64,000 bases of DNA from Pelagibius sp. Alg239-R121 (lineage in GTDB: Bacteria; Pseudomonadota; Alphaproteobacteria; Kiloniellales; Kiloniellaceae), in assembly GCF_947331435.1 (NCBI RefSeq), contig NZ_CAMZOF010000006.1, forward strand, positions 1 to 64,000, given 5' to 3'. The translations under genes were made by a program, and so were the position numbers. Each line of letters starts with the position of its first letter. The stretch's first letter is position 1. The notes under the pieces were generated by a model. It saw only the letters and a program-made list of their open reading frames with translations. It was not told the origin of the DNA and did not search any database. Below, one piece after another: positions 1 through 9,215 of this stretch.

Positions 1-639
1 TCCCAGGGTGCTTCGATGGTTCAGGTTGCCGACGGCGGCCTGGCACGTATCGGCGACGTTCTGCAGCGGATGAAAGCCCTGGCGGCGGCCTCGCTGTCCG
101 GTGTTCCGACCGATAACGAACGTGCTTTCATCGACGCAGAATTTTCCGAGCTGACCAACGAAATCAACGGTATTGCGTCGACAACCCGCTTTAACGGTGA
201 TTCGCTGCTCAGCGGTACCACGACAAACACGTCCTTCTTTGTCGGTACCGATGCTGCCGATCTGATCTCGGTCAACTTTACGTCGCTGGCCGGCGGTACG
301 GCCGGAACAACCTTCGGTGCGACTGCCCTGGGTATCGCATCCACCGTTGCGACCGCAGCCAATGCGGCCTCCGCGATGGCCCAGGTTGATACGGCCATTG
401 ACACGATCTCTGAAGCGCGTGCCAACGCTGGTGCGTTCATCTCGCGTTTTGAGTTCCGTGGTCAGCAGATTGCGACTTCTACCGAGAACATCCAGGCCGC
501 TGAATCGGCCATCTCCGACGTCGACCTCGCGGCTGAACAAGCCAAACTGGTGTCGTCGCAGGTGTTGGTCCAAGCCTCGGTCTCGGCCTTGTCACAGGCA
601 AACCAGATCCCGCAGTCGCTCCTGCGAGTTCTTCAGTAG
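1..639 (+). CDS. Flagellin, C-terminal part (5' end outside window)
   Basis: The reading frame is open from the first base, so the gene starts upstream of the window; 212 residues remain. The C-terminal flagellin domain is clear: SRFEFRGQQIATSTENIQAA followed by a heptad-like helix ending in PQSLLRVLQ. Flagellin is the filament subunit, exported through the flagellar type III apparatus. Compared with the second flagellin at 36614-37450, long stretches are identical at DNA level (1-48, 85-134 and much of the 3' end), while the central surface-exposed part differs. The promoter cannot be seen. Confidence 0.95.
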   Translation, partial: SQGASMVQVADGGLARIGDVLQRMKALAAASLSGVPTDNERAFIDAEFSELTNEINGIASTTRFNGDSLLSGTTTNTSFFVGTDAADLISVNFTSLAGGTAGTTFGATALGIASTVATAANAASAMAQVDTAIDTISEARANAGAFISRFEFRGQQIATSTENIQAAESAISDVDLAAEQAKLVSSQVLVQASVSALSQANQIPQSLLRVLQ

Positions 640-661
640 GCTTAGTAGACACTTTTTAGGG

Positions 662-693
662 AAGGGCGGCGTGCGCATTACGCCGCCCTTTCT
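662..693 (+). terminator. Rho-independent terminator of the first flagellin
   Basis: A perfect 10-bp stem (aagggcggcg / cgccgccctt, 662-671 with 681-690) with a 9-nt loop is followed by a short T-rich tail, 22 bp after the flagellin stop codon. It also faces the end of the convergent gene at 710. Confidence 0.85.
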
Positions 694-709
694 GATTCTA
701 TGACTGGCT

Positions 710-1777
710 TCATTCCACGCCCAGGCGCTCGCTCGCCATCCTGGTTCCATCGACACGCGCCTTGATCTTGGCGAAAGCTGTTGCTCGTGCGGTCACGATG
801 TCGTCGCCGAAGGGCGAGAAACCACAGTCGTCGGTTGTTCCCAGATTGCTGACGCCGATATGCTCCGCAGCCTCCATCGCGCGTTCGCAGACGGTTTCAG
901 CCGATTCAACGGTCTCGTTGATCGGATCAATGACTCCGATATAGATTTTTTGCCCGGCACGCCGTTCGCGCGCGATGATGTCCAGCACCCGGGGACGGTC
1001 CGGTTCGCTCGCCATCTGAATAAAGAAACGTCCCGCGTTGAGGGCGAAGAGATCAGGCAGAAGTTCGGCGTAGTCGACATCGGCGGAATGGGTGGAATCG
1101 TGATCGCCGCCGGGGCAGGTATGAACGCCGATCATGGACTTTTCGTCTTCCGTGAAGCGATCGATCACCGCATTGTTCAGCGCGATGAAGTCTCTCAATA
1201 GGCTCCGGGAGGGATCAATTTTGCAGGACAAACGGCCTTCGGTGAAATCGATCTGCACGCTGACGGCGCCGGCATCGATTGCCGACCGGATGTCTTTGGC
1301 GCATTCGTCGATAAGGTCGGCGATGAAGGCGTCGCGGCTGTAGCCTTCGATCCCGTCCTGCGGATAGATCAGGCTCAAGGCCGAAGGGGCAATGACCGCC
1401 TGTTTGATCATCTTGCGGCTATGTCTGCGGGCCTGTTTTACATAGTCGCCGGTGAAGGCACCGTAGCGAAATGGGCCCTGGGTCAGGCGCGGTAACTGCC
1501 GCGTATGGCCATCCTCGAAGGGAATGACAACGCCATCTGCGGCCAGATTGCCCATACCCGCCAGTGGATAAGACACGAAGCTCGGTTTCGACTGTTCGCC
1601 ATCGGTGATGATTTGCGAACCGGTGGCTTCCATCTCGGCGATGGTTTCTGCAACCGCCTGGTCCGCGGCAGCCGCGAAGCCGACATCGTCAAGCGTTCCC
1701 TCCGCGTGTTTCTGCATTGCCTCGATAAGATAGGCCGGGCGCGGCACGCTGCCGATCGCCTCTGTCGGAATCCCCAT
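710..1777 (-). CDS. Cobalamin-independent methionine synthase (MetE) C-terminal-domain protein
   Basis: 355 residues, the length of the MetE catalytic barrel alone, without the N-terminal half of full MetE. The family transfers a methyl or similar group to a thiol such as homocysteine. The fold is supported by IGSVPRP near the N-terminus, ITDGEQSKPSF (about 57-67), HTCPGG (H219, C221), a QMASE segment (E258) and DDCGFSP (C318), which correspond to the zinc ligands. A strong ribosome site GGGAGG lies 5 nt before the ATG. It is transcribed away from the Lrp/AsnC gene. Single-domain members act on varied methyl donors, so the substrate is not settled. Confidence 0.8.
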   Translation of the reverse strand: MGIPTEAIGSVPRPAYLIEAMQKHAEGTLDDVGFAAAADQAVAETIAEMEATGSQIITDGEQSKPSFVSYPLAGMGNLAADGVVIPFEDGHTRQLPRLTQGPFRYGAFTGDYVKQARRHSRKMIKQAVIAPSALSLIYPQDGIEGYSRDAFIADLIDECAKDIRSAIDAGAVSVQIDFTEGRLSCKIDPSRSLLRDFIALNNAVIDRFTEDEKSMIGVHTCPGGDHDSTHSADVDYAELLPDLFALNAGRFFIQMASEPDRPRVLDIIARERRAGQKIYIGVIDPINETVESAETVCERAMEAAEHIGVSNLGTTDDCGFSPFGDDIVTARATAFAKIKARVDGTRMASERLGVE

Positions 1778-1970
1778 AACAGCCTCCCGATTTATATTTA
1801 TTTTTTTGGATGCTTTAGGCTCGCACCCTCTTCACAGAATTACAATGCTGCTTACGGCGGTGCAGGTGGTCATGCTGCCCAGTTCCCAATCCTCAATTCC
1901 CAGTATCCAGCATTCAGCCCGAGCGTGGTGCTGTCAGAGAGCAAAGGTCTTGAACGGCAACGCCAGCCTG

Positions 1971-2447
1971 TTACAGACGCAGCTCCATCTTCGCCTTCAC
2001 GCGGTCCATTGACACAAATGTACGAAACTTGCGCACGATCTCGTTCTCAAAAAACAGACTCCGCGTTAGTTCTTCATATTCAGCCATGCTTCCGACGACC
2101 ATCAACAGCATGAAATCAACTTCACCTGTTACGTAGTAGCATTGCTGTATTTGTGGGGTTTCAGAGAAGAGTTTCTTGACCGTGTCGATCCCCTCGGCCG
2201 TTTCACTCACCAGTTCGACTTCAACGATGATCGTCAGAGGCAACTCGACTTTCGTGGGATCGACAATTGAGACGTTGGCCGCAATGACACCGGAGTTCTC
2301 CATACGCCTGATCCTTCGCTGAACGGAAGGGGCGGAGAGATTCACCTGCTCACCAATCACACGATGCGGGACTGCATTGTCCTTCTGCAGAATCCTCAAA
2401 ATGGCCAGATCAAATGTGTCCAGCACGGCACTGGTATTTTCTTTCAA
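1971..2447 (-). CDS. Lrp/AsnC family transcriptional regulator
   Basis: 158 residues from a TTG start preceded by AGAGGG with a 6-nt gap; a longer reading from ATG at 2519 adds 24 residues that do not resemble the family. The N-terminal helix-turn-helix (LDTFDLAILRILQ ... LSAPSVQRRIRRME) is followed by the RAM/AsnC ligand-binding domain (TGEVDFMLLMVV). Such proteins sense amino acids and form octamers. It is divergent from the diaminopropionate ammonia-lyase gene, so it most likely regulates that gene and itself. Confidence 0.88.
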   Translation of the reverse strand: MKENTSAVLDTFDLAILRILQKDNAVPHRVIGEQVNLSAPSVQRRIRRMENSGVIAANVSIVDPTKVELPLTIIVEVELVSETAEGIDTVKKLFSETPQIQQCYYVTGEVDFMLLMVVGSMAEYEELTRSLFFENEIVRKFRTFVSMDRVKAKMELRL

Positions 2448-2563
2448 ACCGCGGCCCTCTATGAACAAAACTTGCAAAATATAGGCTGTTATAGAGCAAA
2501 CAAACCAACCGTTTTGCAATAAATATACATATCTATCTCATTGAAGGGTCAGGAAGCCGAACC
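2448..2563. promoter_or_regulatory. Divergent promoter region between asnC-type regulator and dpaL
   Basis: A 116-bp AT-rich region lies between two divergent genes. It should hold both promoters and the Lrp-type operator. No single clear palindrome was identified; the assignment rests on gene arrangement. Confidence 0.45.
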
Positions 2564-3748
2564 ATGCTGAGCAACTTCGAAACCGCGACAGTCGCCCACA
2601 CCAAAGGCCCCCGTCTTTCCGGGCAGGCCGCCGAAAGCGTGATCAATTCAAAGGACTTTGATGCCGCGAGAGTGGAGATTACCGCCTGGCCAGGCTACGC
2701 GCCGACCCCACTTGTGGAGCTCGGAAACCTGGCTGCGAAACTGTCGGTCGGAAATGTGCAGTACAAGCATGAAGGGCCACGCTTCGGACTTGGCAGCTTT
2801 AAAGCGCTGGGCGGTTCCTATGCGGCCTTCCGGGTCCTGCAGCGCGAGCTTTCTAAGGCGCAGGGTTATACAGTGCCCCTGGCAGAAATCAGTGATGAGA
2901 AGTTTTCGGATTTTGCATCACGAACCACCGTCGTTTCCGCAACCGACGGCAATCACGGGCGCGCTCTTGCCTGGGGTGCGCAACGCCTGGGGATGCCCTG
3001 CCGCATCTATATTCATGCAGAAGTCGCGGAAGAACGCGCCGAGGCGATACGCAGCTTCGGCGCCGAAGTGATCCGCGTCGATGGCGATTATGATGCATCG
3101 CTCGCGATGACCCGTGCGGAGGCGGCGGCAAACAATTGGTTCATTGTCTCGGACACGTCCTGGCCGGGTTACACCGATACACCCAGGGACGTGATGGCCG
3201 GCTATGGCGTCATGGTCCATGAAATCAATCAGGAGCTTGAATGCGCACCCACACATGTGTTCCTTCAGGCTGGCGTCGGGGGACTTGCGGCCGCGGTAAC
3301 GGCGGCGCTCCGCCAGCATTGGGGGGCCGATAGTCCGAGAGTCATTATCGTGGAACCCGACTTGGCGCCGTGCCTGATGGCCAGCGCGAAAGCCGGAAAA
3401 CTGACGGTGGCGCCAATCTTCAATGAAACCTTGATGGCGGGCCTGTCCTGCGGCGAACCTTCGCAAATTGCCTGGGAGATCCTGGCGGAAGAAGTGTCAG
3501 ATTTTATGACCATCCCCGAGAGCCTTGTGGCACCTGCCGTAAGACTGATGGCAAAGCCGATTGACGGCGATCCAGCTCTTGAGGTTGGAGAAAGCGCGAT
3601 TGCCGGATTGGCCGGGCTGATCTGTGCGGCAACACAAAGTGGATTGCGCGACAAGGTTGGCCTTGATGAAAGTTCCCGGGTTCTGCTGATCGGCTCCGAG
3701 GGCGTGACTGACCGTTCCTCCTTCAACGAAATGACAGCCGCGGCTTAG
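2564..3748 (+). CDS. dpaL: Diaminopropionate ammonia-lyase (PLP fold type II)
   Basis: 394 residues, normal length for DpaL/YgeX, which cleaves 2,3-diaminopropionate to pyruvate and ammonia. The PLP-binding lysine is K80 in GLGSFKALGG. Both acidic residues typical of the family are present, in SATDGNHGR (D128) and SDTSWPGYTDTP (D197), and the phosphate-binding loop AGVGGLAA follows. The start is ATG with AGGAAG upstream. Divergent from an Lrp/AsnC regulator, a common arrangement for amino-acid catabolic enzymes. Confidence 0.85.
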   Translation: MLSNFETATVAHTKGPRLSGQAAESVINSKDFDAARVEITAWPGYAPTPLVELGNLAAKLSVGNVQYKHEGPRFGLGSFKALGGSYAAFRVLQRELSKAQGYTVPLAEISDEKFSDFASRTTVVSATDGNHGRALAWGAQRLGMPCRIYIHAEVAEERAEAIRSFGAEVIRVDGDYDASLAMTRAEAAANNWFIVSDTSWPGYTDTPRDVMAGYGVMVHEINQELECAPTHVFLQAGVGGLAAAVTAALRQHWGADSPRVIIVEPDLAPCLMASAKAGKLTVAPIFNETLMAGLSCGEPSQIAWEILAEEVSDFMTIPESLVAPAVRLMAKPIDGDPALEVGESAIAGLAGLICAATQSGLRDKVGLDESSRVLLIGSEGVTDRSSFNEMTAAA

Positions 3749-4030
3749 CAAAATCCTGGATGCGGGTGTAAGAGCTCGGCACTCGGCTCGATTCTGAGAA
3801 ATCACTTGTTTGCCATTAATAGTTATGTAATAACATTACAATTGATGGGCTATGGATGACGGCGAGGTCGGCAATCGACATATGAGTTGCGTAGGAGTGA
3901 AGGAGTTTTTGGGGAAACATTTCTAATGCAGACTTCTTTCTGCGTTTAGGTAAACCTAACGACGACAACGGGTTTCGCACCTTCAAGAACCCGACAAATC
4001 CAAACTTGACAAGTTGCGTGATTCGCTTCT
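3749..4030. promoter_or_regulatory. Leader/promoter region upstream of the cobalamin riboswitch, with two palindromes
   Basis: No gene is seen here. Two perfect inverted repeats stand out: TGTAAT-aac-ATTACA at 3826-3840 and TTAGGT-aa-ACCTAA at 3946-3959. They lie upstream of the riboswitch, where the promoter of the B12-uptake operon must be. The first loosely resembles operators of Fur/Zur-family repressors; that is only a suggestion. Confidence 0.4.
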
Positions 4031-4238
4031 TTCTGAGCGCGATGGTTCTCGGAGTCTGAAGCTGCCTCCGGGATTAAAAGGGAACACGGTGCGGCGTACC
4101 CATCAGGGACCAAAACCGTGGCTGCCCCCGCAACTGTAAACGGTGAGTTTTTTCCGAACGAGGCCACTGGCCGGACGAAGTCCGGATGGGAAGGCAGGGA
4201 AAAATCCGTAGCCGTGAGCCAGGAGACCTGCCGTCGCT
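4031..4238 (+). promoter_or_regulatory. Cobalamin (AdoCbl) riboswitch
   Basis: The conserved blocks occur in order: gggaacacggtg (4080-4091), the B12-box-like gctgcccccgcaactgta (about 4121-4138), gccactgg (4163-4170), gatgggaaggc (about 4185-4195) and the 3' block gagccaggagacctgcc (4216-4232). These are the hallmark segments of the cobalamin aptamer. It precedes a BtuD-BtuF-BtuC ABC transporter by about 200 nt, the expected target. Outer limits are approximate. Confidence 0.95.
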
Positions 4239-4267
4239 TGTTCAACTCAGCCCGGACGGGGTGTTCC

Positions 4268-4334
4268 GGTGGAGCGACGAACATGATCGGAAGTACGACC
4301 CTTTCCGGATCTTTGTCGGCCCGCTGACTCCACC
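4268..4334 (+). promoter_or_regulatory. Nested hairpin in the riboswitch leader
   Basis: GGTGGAG (4268-4274) pairs with CTCCACC (4328-4334). Inside, CGAC pairs with GTCG and CGGAA with TTCCG. It lies between the aptamer and the first gene and may be part of the expression platform. There is no U-run, so it is not a simple terminator. Confidence 0.4.
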
Positions 4335-4442
4335 TTGCAGTGCTGTAGGGGTGTGCATGGAAAAGAGCGGGCAGAAGCGGTGGCGCCATCGCATTCGCGT
4401 CTGGAATGGCGGACAATTTTCGACCCTTGCGGAGCGGGCGTG

Positions 4443-5222
4443 ATGCCGGCTGCGCTCGAGGTTCGGAATCTCTCCTGGGGCGTCGACGGCAAGGCGCTTT
4501 TGGCGGATGTCAGCTTCACAGTTGCGCCGGGTGAAACCCTGGCTGTTGTCGGGCCGAACGGCGCCGGCAAATCGAGCCTCTTACGCTGCCTCTATCGTTA
4601 TATCAAACCCGCCCAGGGCACCGTTCGGATCGACGGCGAAGACATCTGGGCCTTGAGCGCCCGGGCCTCCGCCCGCCGGATCGCCACGGTGCTGCAGGAA
4701 CAGCCTGCGGACTTCGGACTGACAGTGCGTGAGGTCGTGGCACTCGGCCGGACACCCTACCGGAAAGGCCTCGCGGGAATTGGTTCGCATGATCGATTGA
4801 TGATCGACGCCTCACTCAGCCGGATGAAACTCGGCGATCTGTCCGGACGTCAACTCACCTCCCTGTCAGGTGGTGAAAAGCAGCGGGTGATGGTCGCCCG
4901 TGCGTTGGCGCAGGAACCGGAACTGATCATTTTGGACGAACCGACCAACCACCTGGACATCCGTCACAAGCTCGAACTGCTGACCATGATGCGCGGCCTG
5001 AGCCCGACGGTGATCGCAAGCCTGCATGATCTGAACCTGGCGTCCGTATTTTCCGATCGCGTCTTGCTGCTCTCCGGCGGCCGGGTTCTCGGTGAGGGCG
5101 CGGCGGTTGATGTTCTGACCGCTGAACGGGTCCGCGACGCTTTCAAGGTCGACAGCTTTATTGACGCGGAACCCCTGACCGGTGCGCCGCGATTTTCGTT
5201 TCAACTGCCATCCAACACCTGA
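4443..5222 (+). CDS. btuD: ABC transporter ATP-binding protein, cobalamin/iron-complex uptake (BtuD-like)
   Basis: 259 residues from the ATG of MPAALEVRNL; an upstream in-frame extension to 4335 is unlikely because it lacks the family profile. Walker A GPNGAGKSS (37-45), signature LSGGEKQR, Walker B LIILDEPTNHLD and a switch histidine (ASLHDLNLA) are all present. It energises import through the permease encoded two genes downstream. First gene after the cobalamin riboswitch, so the substrate is inferred to be cobalamin or a corrinoid. It is followed 15 bp later by the binding protein. Confidence 0.9.
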   Translation: MPAALEVRNLSWGVDGKALLADVSFTVAPGETLAVVGPNGAGKSSLLRCLYRYIKPAQGTVRIDGEDIWALSARASARRIATVLQEQPADFGLTVREVVALGRTPYRKGLAGIGSHDRLMIDASLSRMKLGDLSGRQLTSLSGGEKQRVMVARALAQEPELIILDEPTNHLDIRHKLELLTMMRGLSPTVIASLHDLNLASVFSDRVLLLSGGRVLGEGAAVDVLTAERVRDAFKVDSFIDAEPLTGAPRFSFQLPSNT

Positions 5223-5237
5223 AAGGATACCTCAAAG

Positions 5238-6197
5238 ATGCTCCGAGCGTTTTCCCGGCTCACTTTTGGTTTAAGCGCGATCCTGCTGAGCGTTTCCTCT
5301 GCCGCGGCCGAGCCTGTCACCGTCAAGAGCTGCAATCGGGACGTGGTCTTCGATGCGCCGCCGCAAAGGGCCGTCTCGAACGACGTCAATCTGACTGAGA
5401 TGATGCTGGCGTTGAAGCTTCAGGACCGTATGGTCGGCTATACCGGCGTCTCCGGCTGGAAGACCCTTGATGAAAAACTGCGCGCCGGTATCGAGGAACT
5501 GCCTGAGCTCTCGCCGAAGTATCCGAGCAAGGAGGTTCTGCTGGGAGTCGATGCGGATTTCTATTTCGCCGGCTGGAATTACGGCATGAAAGTGGGCGGC
5601 GACGTCACGCCGGAGAGCCTCGATCCCTTCGGCATCAAAGTCTACGAACTGACCGAGTCCTGCATCCACATCATGAAAAAGAACAAGGCCTCCATGGAGG
5701 ACATGTATGCGGATCTGCGCAATCTCGGCGCGATTTTCGACGTGCGCGAGCGGGCAGAAAGTCTTGTCACCGGCTATCAGGCAGAGCTGGCGGCCTTTGC
5801 TTCGAAACTCAGCGCCAAGGCGGAACCTGTCCGCGTCTTTGTCTATGATTCCGGTGAGGATCAGGTCTTTACCTCGGGCCGCTATGGCATTCCCACCGCA
5901 ATGATCGAGGCTGCGGGCGGGCGGAACATTGTCGATGATGTCGAGGCTAACTGGGTCAAGATCGGCTGGGAAGCCGTGGTCGAGCGTAATCCCGAAGTGA
6001 TCGTGATCGTCAACTACGGCCAGGTGACCGCCGAACAGAAGCGTGCCTTCATGATGAGCAACCCGGCCTTCAAGGATATCGATGCAGTCAGAAACGACCG
6101 ATTTGTTACCCTGGAATACGTCGAGGCGACACCCGGACCGCGCAACATCGGCGCAATCAAGCGTCTGGGTGCTGCTTTCCATCCCGAAATGTTCTAA
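5238..6197 (+). CDS. btuF: Periplasmic substrate-binding protein of cobalamin/iron-complex ABC transporter (BtuF-like)
   Basis: 319 residues with an N-terminal signal peptide of about 24 residues ending SSAAA-EP. It has the class III binding-protein layout of two lobes joined by a long helix. Motifs include PQRAVSNDVNLTEMMLAL in lobe one and AAGGRNIVDD plus the late RNDRFVTLE segment in lobe two. ATG start with AAGGA upstream. Within the family siderophore and cobalamin binders look alike; the riboswitch favours cobalamin. Confidence 0.85.
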   Translation: MLRAFSRLTFGLSAILLSVSSAAAEPVTVKSCNRDVVFDAPPQRAVSNDVNLTEMMLALKLQDRMVGYTGVSGWKTLDEKLRAGIEELPELSPKYPSKEVLLGVDADFYFAGWNYGMKVGGDVTPESLDPFGIKVYELTESCIHIMKKNKASMEDMYADLRNLGAIFDVRERAESLVTGYQAELAAFASKLSAKAEPVRVFVYDSGEDQVFTSGRYGIPTAMIEAAGGRNIVDDVEANWVKIGWEAVVERNPEVIVIVNYGQVTAEQKRAFMMSNPAFKDIDAVRNDRFVTLEYVEATPGPRNIGAIKRLGAAFHPEMF

Positions 6198-6236
6198 CCG
6201 GCCGTATTTGAAGCGAGCCCGAGCGGAGAAAATTTG

Positions 6237-7295
6237 ATGTCCAGCGAAACCATAGGAGCAGGTCGGATTGCCTTAGAGCGTGGCCTTCCAAGCCTGGGTT
6301 TCTATGGCACGGGCTTCATTCTGCTGGCCGTTTCAATCCTGGTGGCGGTTTCTCTTGGGGCGGTCACGATCCCCCTGGAGACCGTCTGGGCAATCGTGGC
6401 CAATAAAATTTCTCCTGACACGATCGACGTGACCTGGTCGCGCGGGCGCGAAAACATCATCTGGGAGATCCGCTTTCCGCGGGCGTTGCTCGCCGCACTG
6501 GTGGGGGCCGGGCTTGGCATGGTGGGGGCAGCGCTGCAGGCGGTGACCCGCAACCCGCTCGCCGATCCGCATTTGCTCGGTATTTCTTCCGGGGCGGCAT
6601 TCGGTGCCATTCTGGTGTTGCTGCACACCGGGTTGTTTCTCGGCCTTGCGACCGTACCCTTGTTCGCTTTTTTCGGTGCCCTGGCCGCGACTGCCGTCGT
6701 CGTAACGGTTTCACGACTTGCCGATGCGACCAGCGTTGGGCGCCTCGTCTTGGCCGGTGTTGCGGTCTCCTTCGTGATCATGGCACTGGCCAACCTTTTG
6801 ATCTTTCTGGGCGATCCCAAGGCGACACATACAGTCGTGTTCTGGATGCTCGGCGGATTGGGTCTCGCGCAGTGGAGCCATCTGCTATACCCCCTGGCAG
6901 CACTGGTGATTTGCGGCGCTTATCTGCTGTTCCATGCTGGTGAACTCAACGCCATGACCATCGGCGACGAGACTGCCACGACCCTCGGCATCCAGGTGAC
7001 ACGCTTCCGTTTGGGCGTCTTCATCTGCACGGCATTACTTACCGGCGTACTGGTCGCTTTCTCCGGGACCATCGGCTTCGTCGGGCTTATGATCCCGCAT
7101 ATCGTTCGCTTCATTGTAGGCGGCGACAATGCCAGGGTTCTGCCGCTCTCGGCGCTGGCCGGCGCGATTTTTCTGGTCTGGGCCGATGTTTTTTCCCGCC
7201 TGATTCTGGCACCGGAGGATATGCCGATCGGCATCCTGACGGGTTTTGTCGGCGGTCTGTTTTTTATTTTCTTGCTGGGCCGCAGACGCCCCTGA
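6237..7295 (+). CDS. btuC: FecCD-family ABC transporter permease (BtuC-like)
   Basis: 352 residues from ATG 6237, with GGAG 8 nt upstream; a TTG directly before it is ignored. About ten hydrophobic helices. Family motifs: RFPRALLAALVGAGLGMVGA, TRNPLADPHLLGISSGA and GLMIPHIVRF near the C-terminus, the coupling region to the ATPase. It completes the ATPase-binding protein-permease set, in an order reversed from many btu operons. Confidence 0.9.
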   Translation: MSSETIGAGRIALERGLPSLGFYGTGFILLAVSILVAVSLGAVTIPLETVWAIVANKISPDTIDVTWSRGRENIIWEIRFPRALLAALVGAGLGMVGAALQAVTRNPLADPHLLGISSGAAFGAILVLLHTGLFLGLATVPLFAFFGALAATAVVVTVSRLADATSVGRLVLAGVAVSFVIMALANLLIFLGDPKATHTVVFWMLGGLGLAQWSHLLYPLAALVICGAYLLFHAGELNAMTIGDETATTLGIQVTRFRLGVFICTALLTGVLVAFSGTIGFVGLMIPHIVRFIVGGDNARVLPLSALAGAIFLVWADVFSRLILAPEDMPIGILTGFVGGLFFIFLLGRRRP

Positions 7296-7501
7296 ACCGA
7301 TAGGCTCGAGCGCTTTGCTCAGGCAATCTCCGTGGGGCTTCATTACCGACCCACGGATTTGGCCGAATCTGTTGGTGACCAGCGATTCCGGATGAGGAAA
7401 TTCACCGGAAACCGATCTCAGAATGATATTATCGCTGCTCGGTTCTTTATTCGTTCAATTGAAATCCATCGTTCAGTGCAAGCTAATCGGGGGAATCGTT
7501 A

Positions 7502-9142
7502 ATGGCTTACTATGATCTTGGAACACATTCACGGGCGGTGACAACGTCCTCACCAACCGCCCAGCTCTGGTTCGACCGCGGGCTTGTATGGATCTACGCC
7601 TATAATCACGAAGAGGCGATCGTCTGCTTTCAAAAGGCGCTTGAGGCCGACTCAGACTGCGCCATGGCGCACTGGGGCATCGCCTACGGGATCGGTCCCA
7701 ACTACAACAAGCCCTGGGAAGCATTCGAAGACGACGAGAAACCCGATGCGTTGACTCAGGCCAGGAATGCGGTCGCGCAGGCATCAAAGCTCTTGGACAA
7801 AGTGACGCCGGTCGAAAGAGCGCTGATAGAGGCGATTTCACACCGCTATCCCGAGGATGCCTCCATCGAGGATTTCGCACCCTGGAACGACGCCTTCGCC
7901 GATGCCATGCGCAAGGTCCACGAGGCCCATTCCAATGACCTAGACATCTGTTCCCTCTTCGCCGAGGCCATCATGAACCGGACCCCCTGGCAGCTGTGGG
8001 ACCTGCCGTCCGGCCAGCCAGCTGAGGGCGCGGACACGCTGGAAGCCATCACTGTGCTCGAGACGGCTTTTGATCGGCTTGATGGTGCCTGGGATCATCC
8101 TGGCCTGCTTCACATGTACATTCACCTGATGGAGATGTCGCCGCATCCCGAACGCGCGCTGCGGCAGGGCGACCGCTTGAGCACGCTGGTCCCTGACGCC
8201 GGCCATCTATTGCATATGGCCACTCACATCGACGTGCTCTGCGGCGATTACATGAATGTCGTTTCCAGGAACCATACGGCGATCCTGGCCGACCGTAAGT
8301 TTCTGGAACGGGATGGCGCCGAGAATTTCTATTCCGTCTATCGCTGCCACAATTATCATTTTAAGATCTATGGGGCGATGTTCCTTGGCCAACCTACGCC
8401 GGCGCTCGAGACCGCCGATGAGTTGATCAAGACGCTGCCTGCGGAGACTCTGCGGCCCCTGGCGGATTGGTTCGAAGCCTTCGTTCCCATGAAGCAGCAC
8501 GTTCTGATACGTTTCGGCCGCTGGCGCGACATCCTCGCCCAGAGACTTCCGGAGGACGAGGCGCTCTATTGTGTGACCTTCGCCATGATGCGGTACGCGC
8601 GCACGGTTGCACTTGCCAACACCGGCGATATCGCCGGCGCGGAAACCGAACGGGATTTTTTCCTCGCCGCGCGGGACCGCGTGCCGGAAAGCCGGATGCT
8701 CTTCAACAATACCTGCCGGGATATTCTCCAGGTCGCCGAGCAGATGCTGCTGGGCGAGCTGGAATACCACAAGGGCAATCACGAGGGCGCCTTTGGTCAC
8801 CTGCGCCGCTCGGTCGAGCTGGATGACAACATGCCTTACGACGAACCCTGGGGATGGATGCAGCCAACCCGTCACGCTCTTGGCGCGCTGTTGTTGGAGC
8901 AGCGCCAGTATGACGAGGCGGAAGCGGTTTACCGGGCGGATCTCGGTCTGGACGCAACGCTCAGCCGTGCGTGCCAGCATCCGGGGAATGTCTGGAGCCT
9001 GCACGGCCTGCATGAGTGTCTGACTCAAAGAGGTGAGGCGGTCGAAGCGGCCCTGATCAAGCTGCAACTCGACAAGGCGATCGCCCGCGCAGAGGTGCCC
9101 ATCAAAGCCTCCTGCTTCTGCCGCCGAAAGGCCGCCGCTTAG
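7502..9142 (+). CDS. Tetratricopeptide-repeat protein, function unknown
   Basis: 546 residues without signal peptide or membrane segment. The N-terminus contains TPR-like helices (LWFDRGLVWIYAYNHEEAIV, then AMAHWGIAYG), and further pairs occur around HLLHMATHID and the C-terminal MPYDEPWGW/ALGALLLEQRQYDEAEAVYR. The pattern resembles widespread bacterial cytoplasmic TPR proteins of unknown role. GGGGGAA ribosome site before ATG. It stands alone, 206 bp after the B12 permease gene and 73 bp before a desaturase gene, so context gives no function. Confidence 0.75.
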   Translation: MAYYDLGTHSRAVTTSSPTAQLWFDRGLVWIYAYNHEEAIVCFQKALEADSDCAMAHWGIAYGIGPNYNKPWEAFEDDEKPDALTQARNAVAQASKLLDKVTPVERALIEAISHRYPEDASIEDFAPWNDAFADAMRKVHEAHSNDLDICSLFAEAIMNRTPWQLWDLPSGQPAEGADTLEAITVLETAFDRLDGAWDHPGLLHMYIHLMEMSPHPERALRQGDRLSTLVPDAGHLLHMATHIDVLCGDYMNVVSRNHTAILADRKFLERDGAENFYSVYRCHNYHFKIYGAMFLGQPTPALETADELIKTLPAETLRPLADWFEAFVPMKQHVLIRFGRWRDILAQRLPEDEALYCVTFAMMRYARTVALANTGDIAGAETERDFFLAARDRVPESRMLFNNTCRDILQVAEQMLLGELEYHKGNHEGAFGHLRRSVELDDNMPYDEPWGWMQPTRHALGALLLEQRQYDEAEAVYRADLGLDATLSRACQHPGNVWSLHGLHECLTQRGEAVEAALIKLQLDKAIARAEVPIKASCFCRRKAAA

Positions 9143-9215
9143 AGCAATCTCAGAATATTGCATCTGGTTTGGTGTCATATGCGATCTGTGTGGCTGGCAA
9201 AGACAGAGTAGAGAA

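Noticed and set aside
1778-1970. Possible decayed dispersed repeat between the MetE-like and AsnC genes
   Set aside because: The sequence looks like low-complexity intergenic repeats seen in some alphaproteobacteria, but no second copy is visible in the window, so it cannot be supported.
4187-4442. Open frame of 85 codons within and after the riboswitch
   Set aside because: It begins inside the aptamer, has no family resemblance or ribosome site, and the riboswitch explains the conservation of this stretch.
5271-6182. 303-codon open frame antisense to btuF
   Set aside because: Same reason: codon bias of the real gene keeps the opposite frame open; no promoter or ribosome site.
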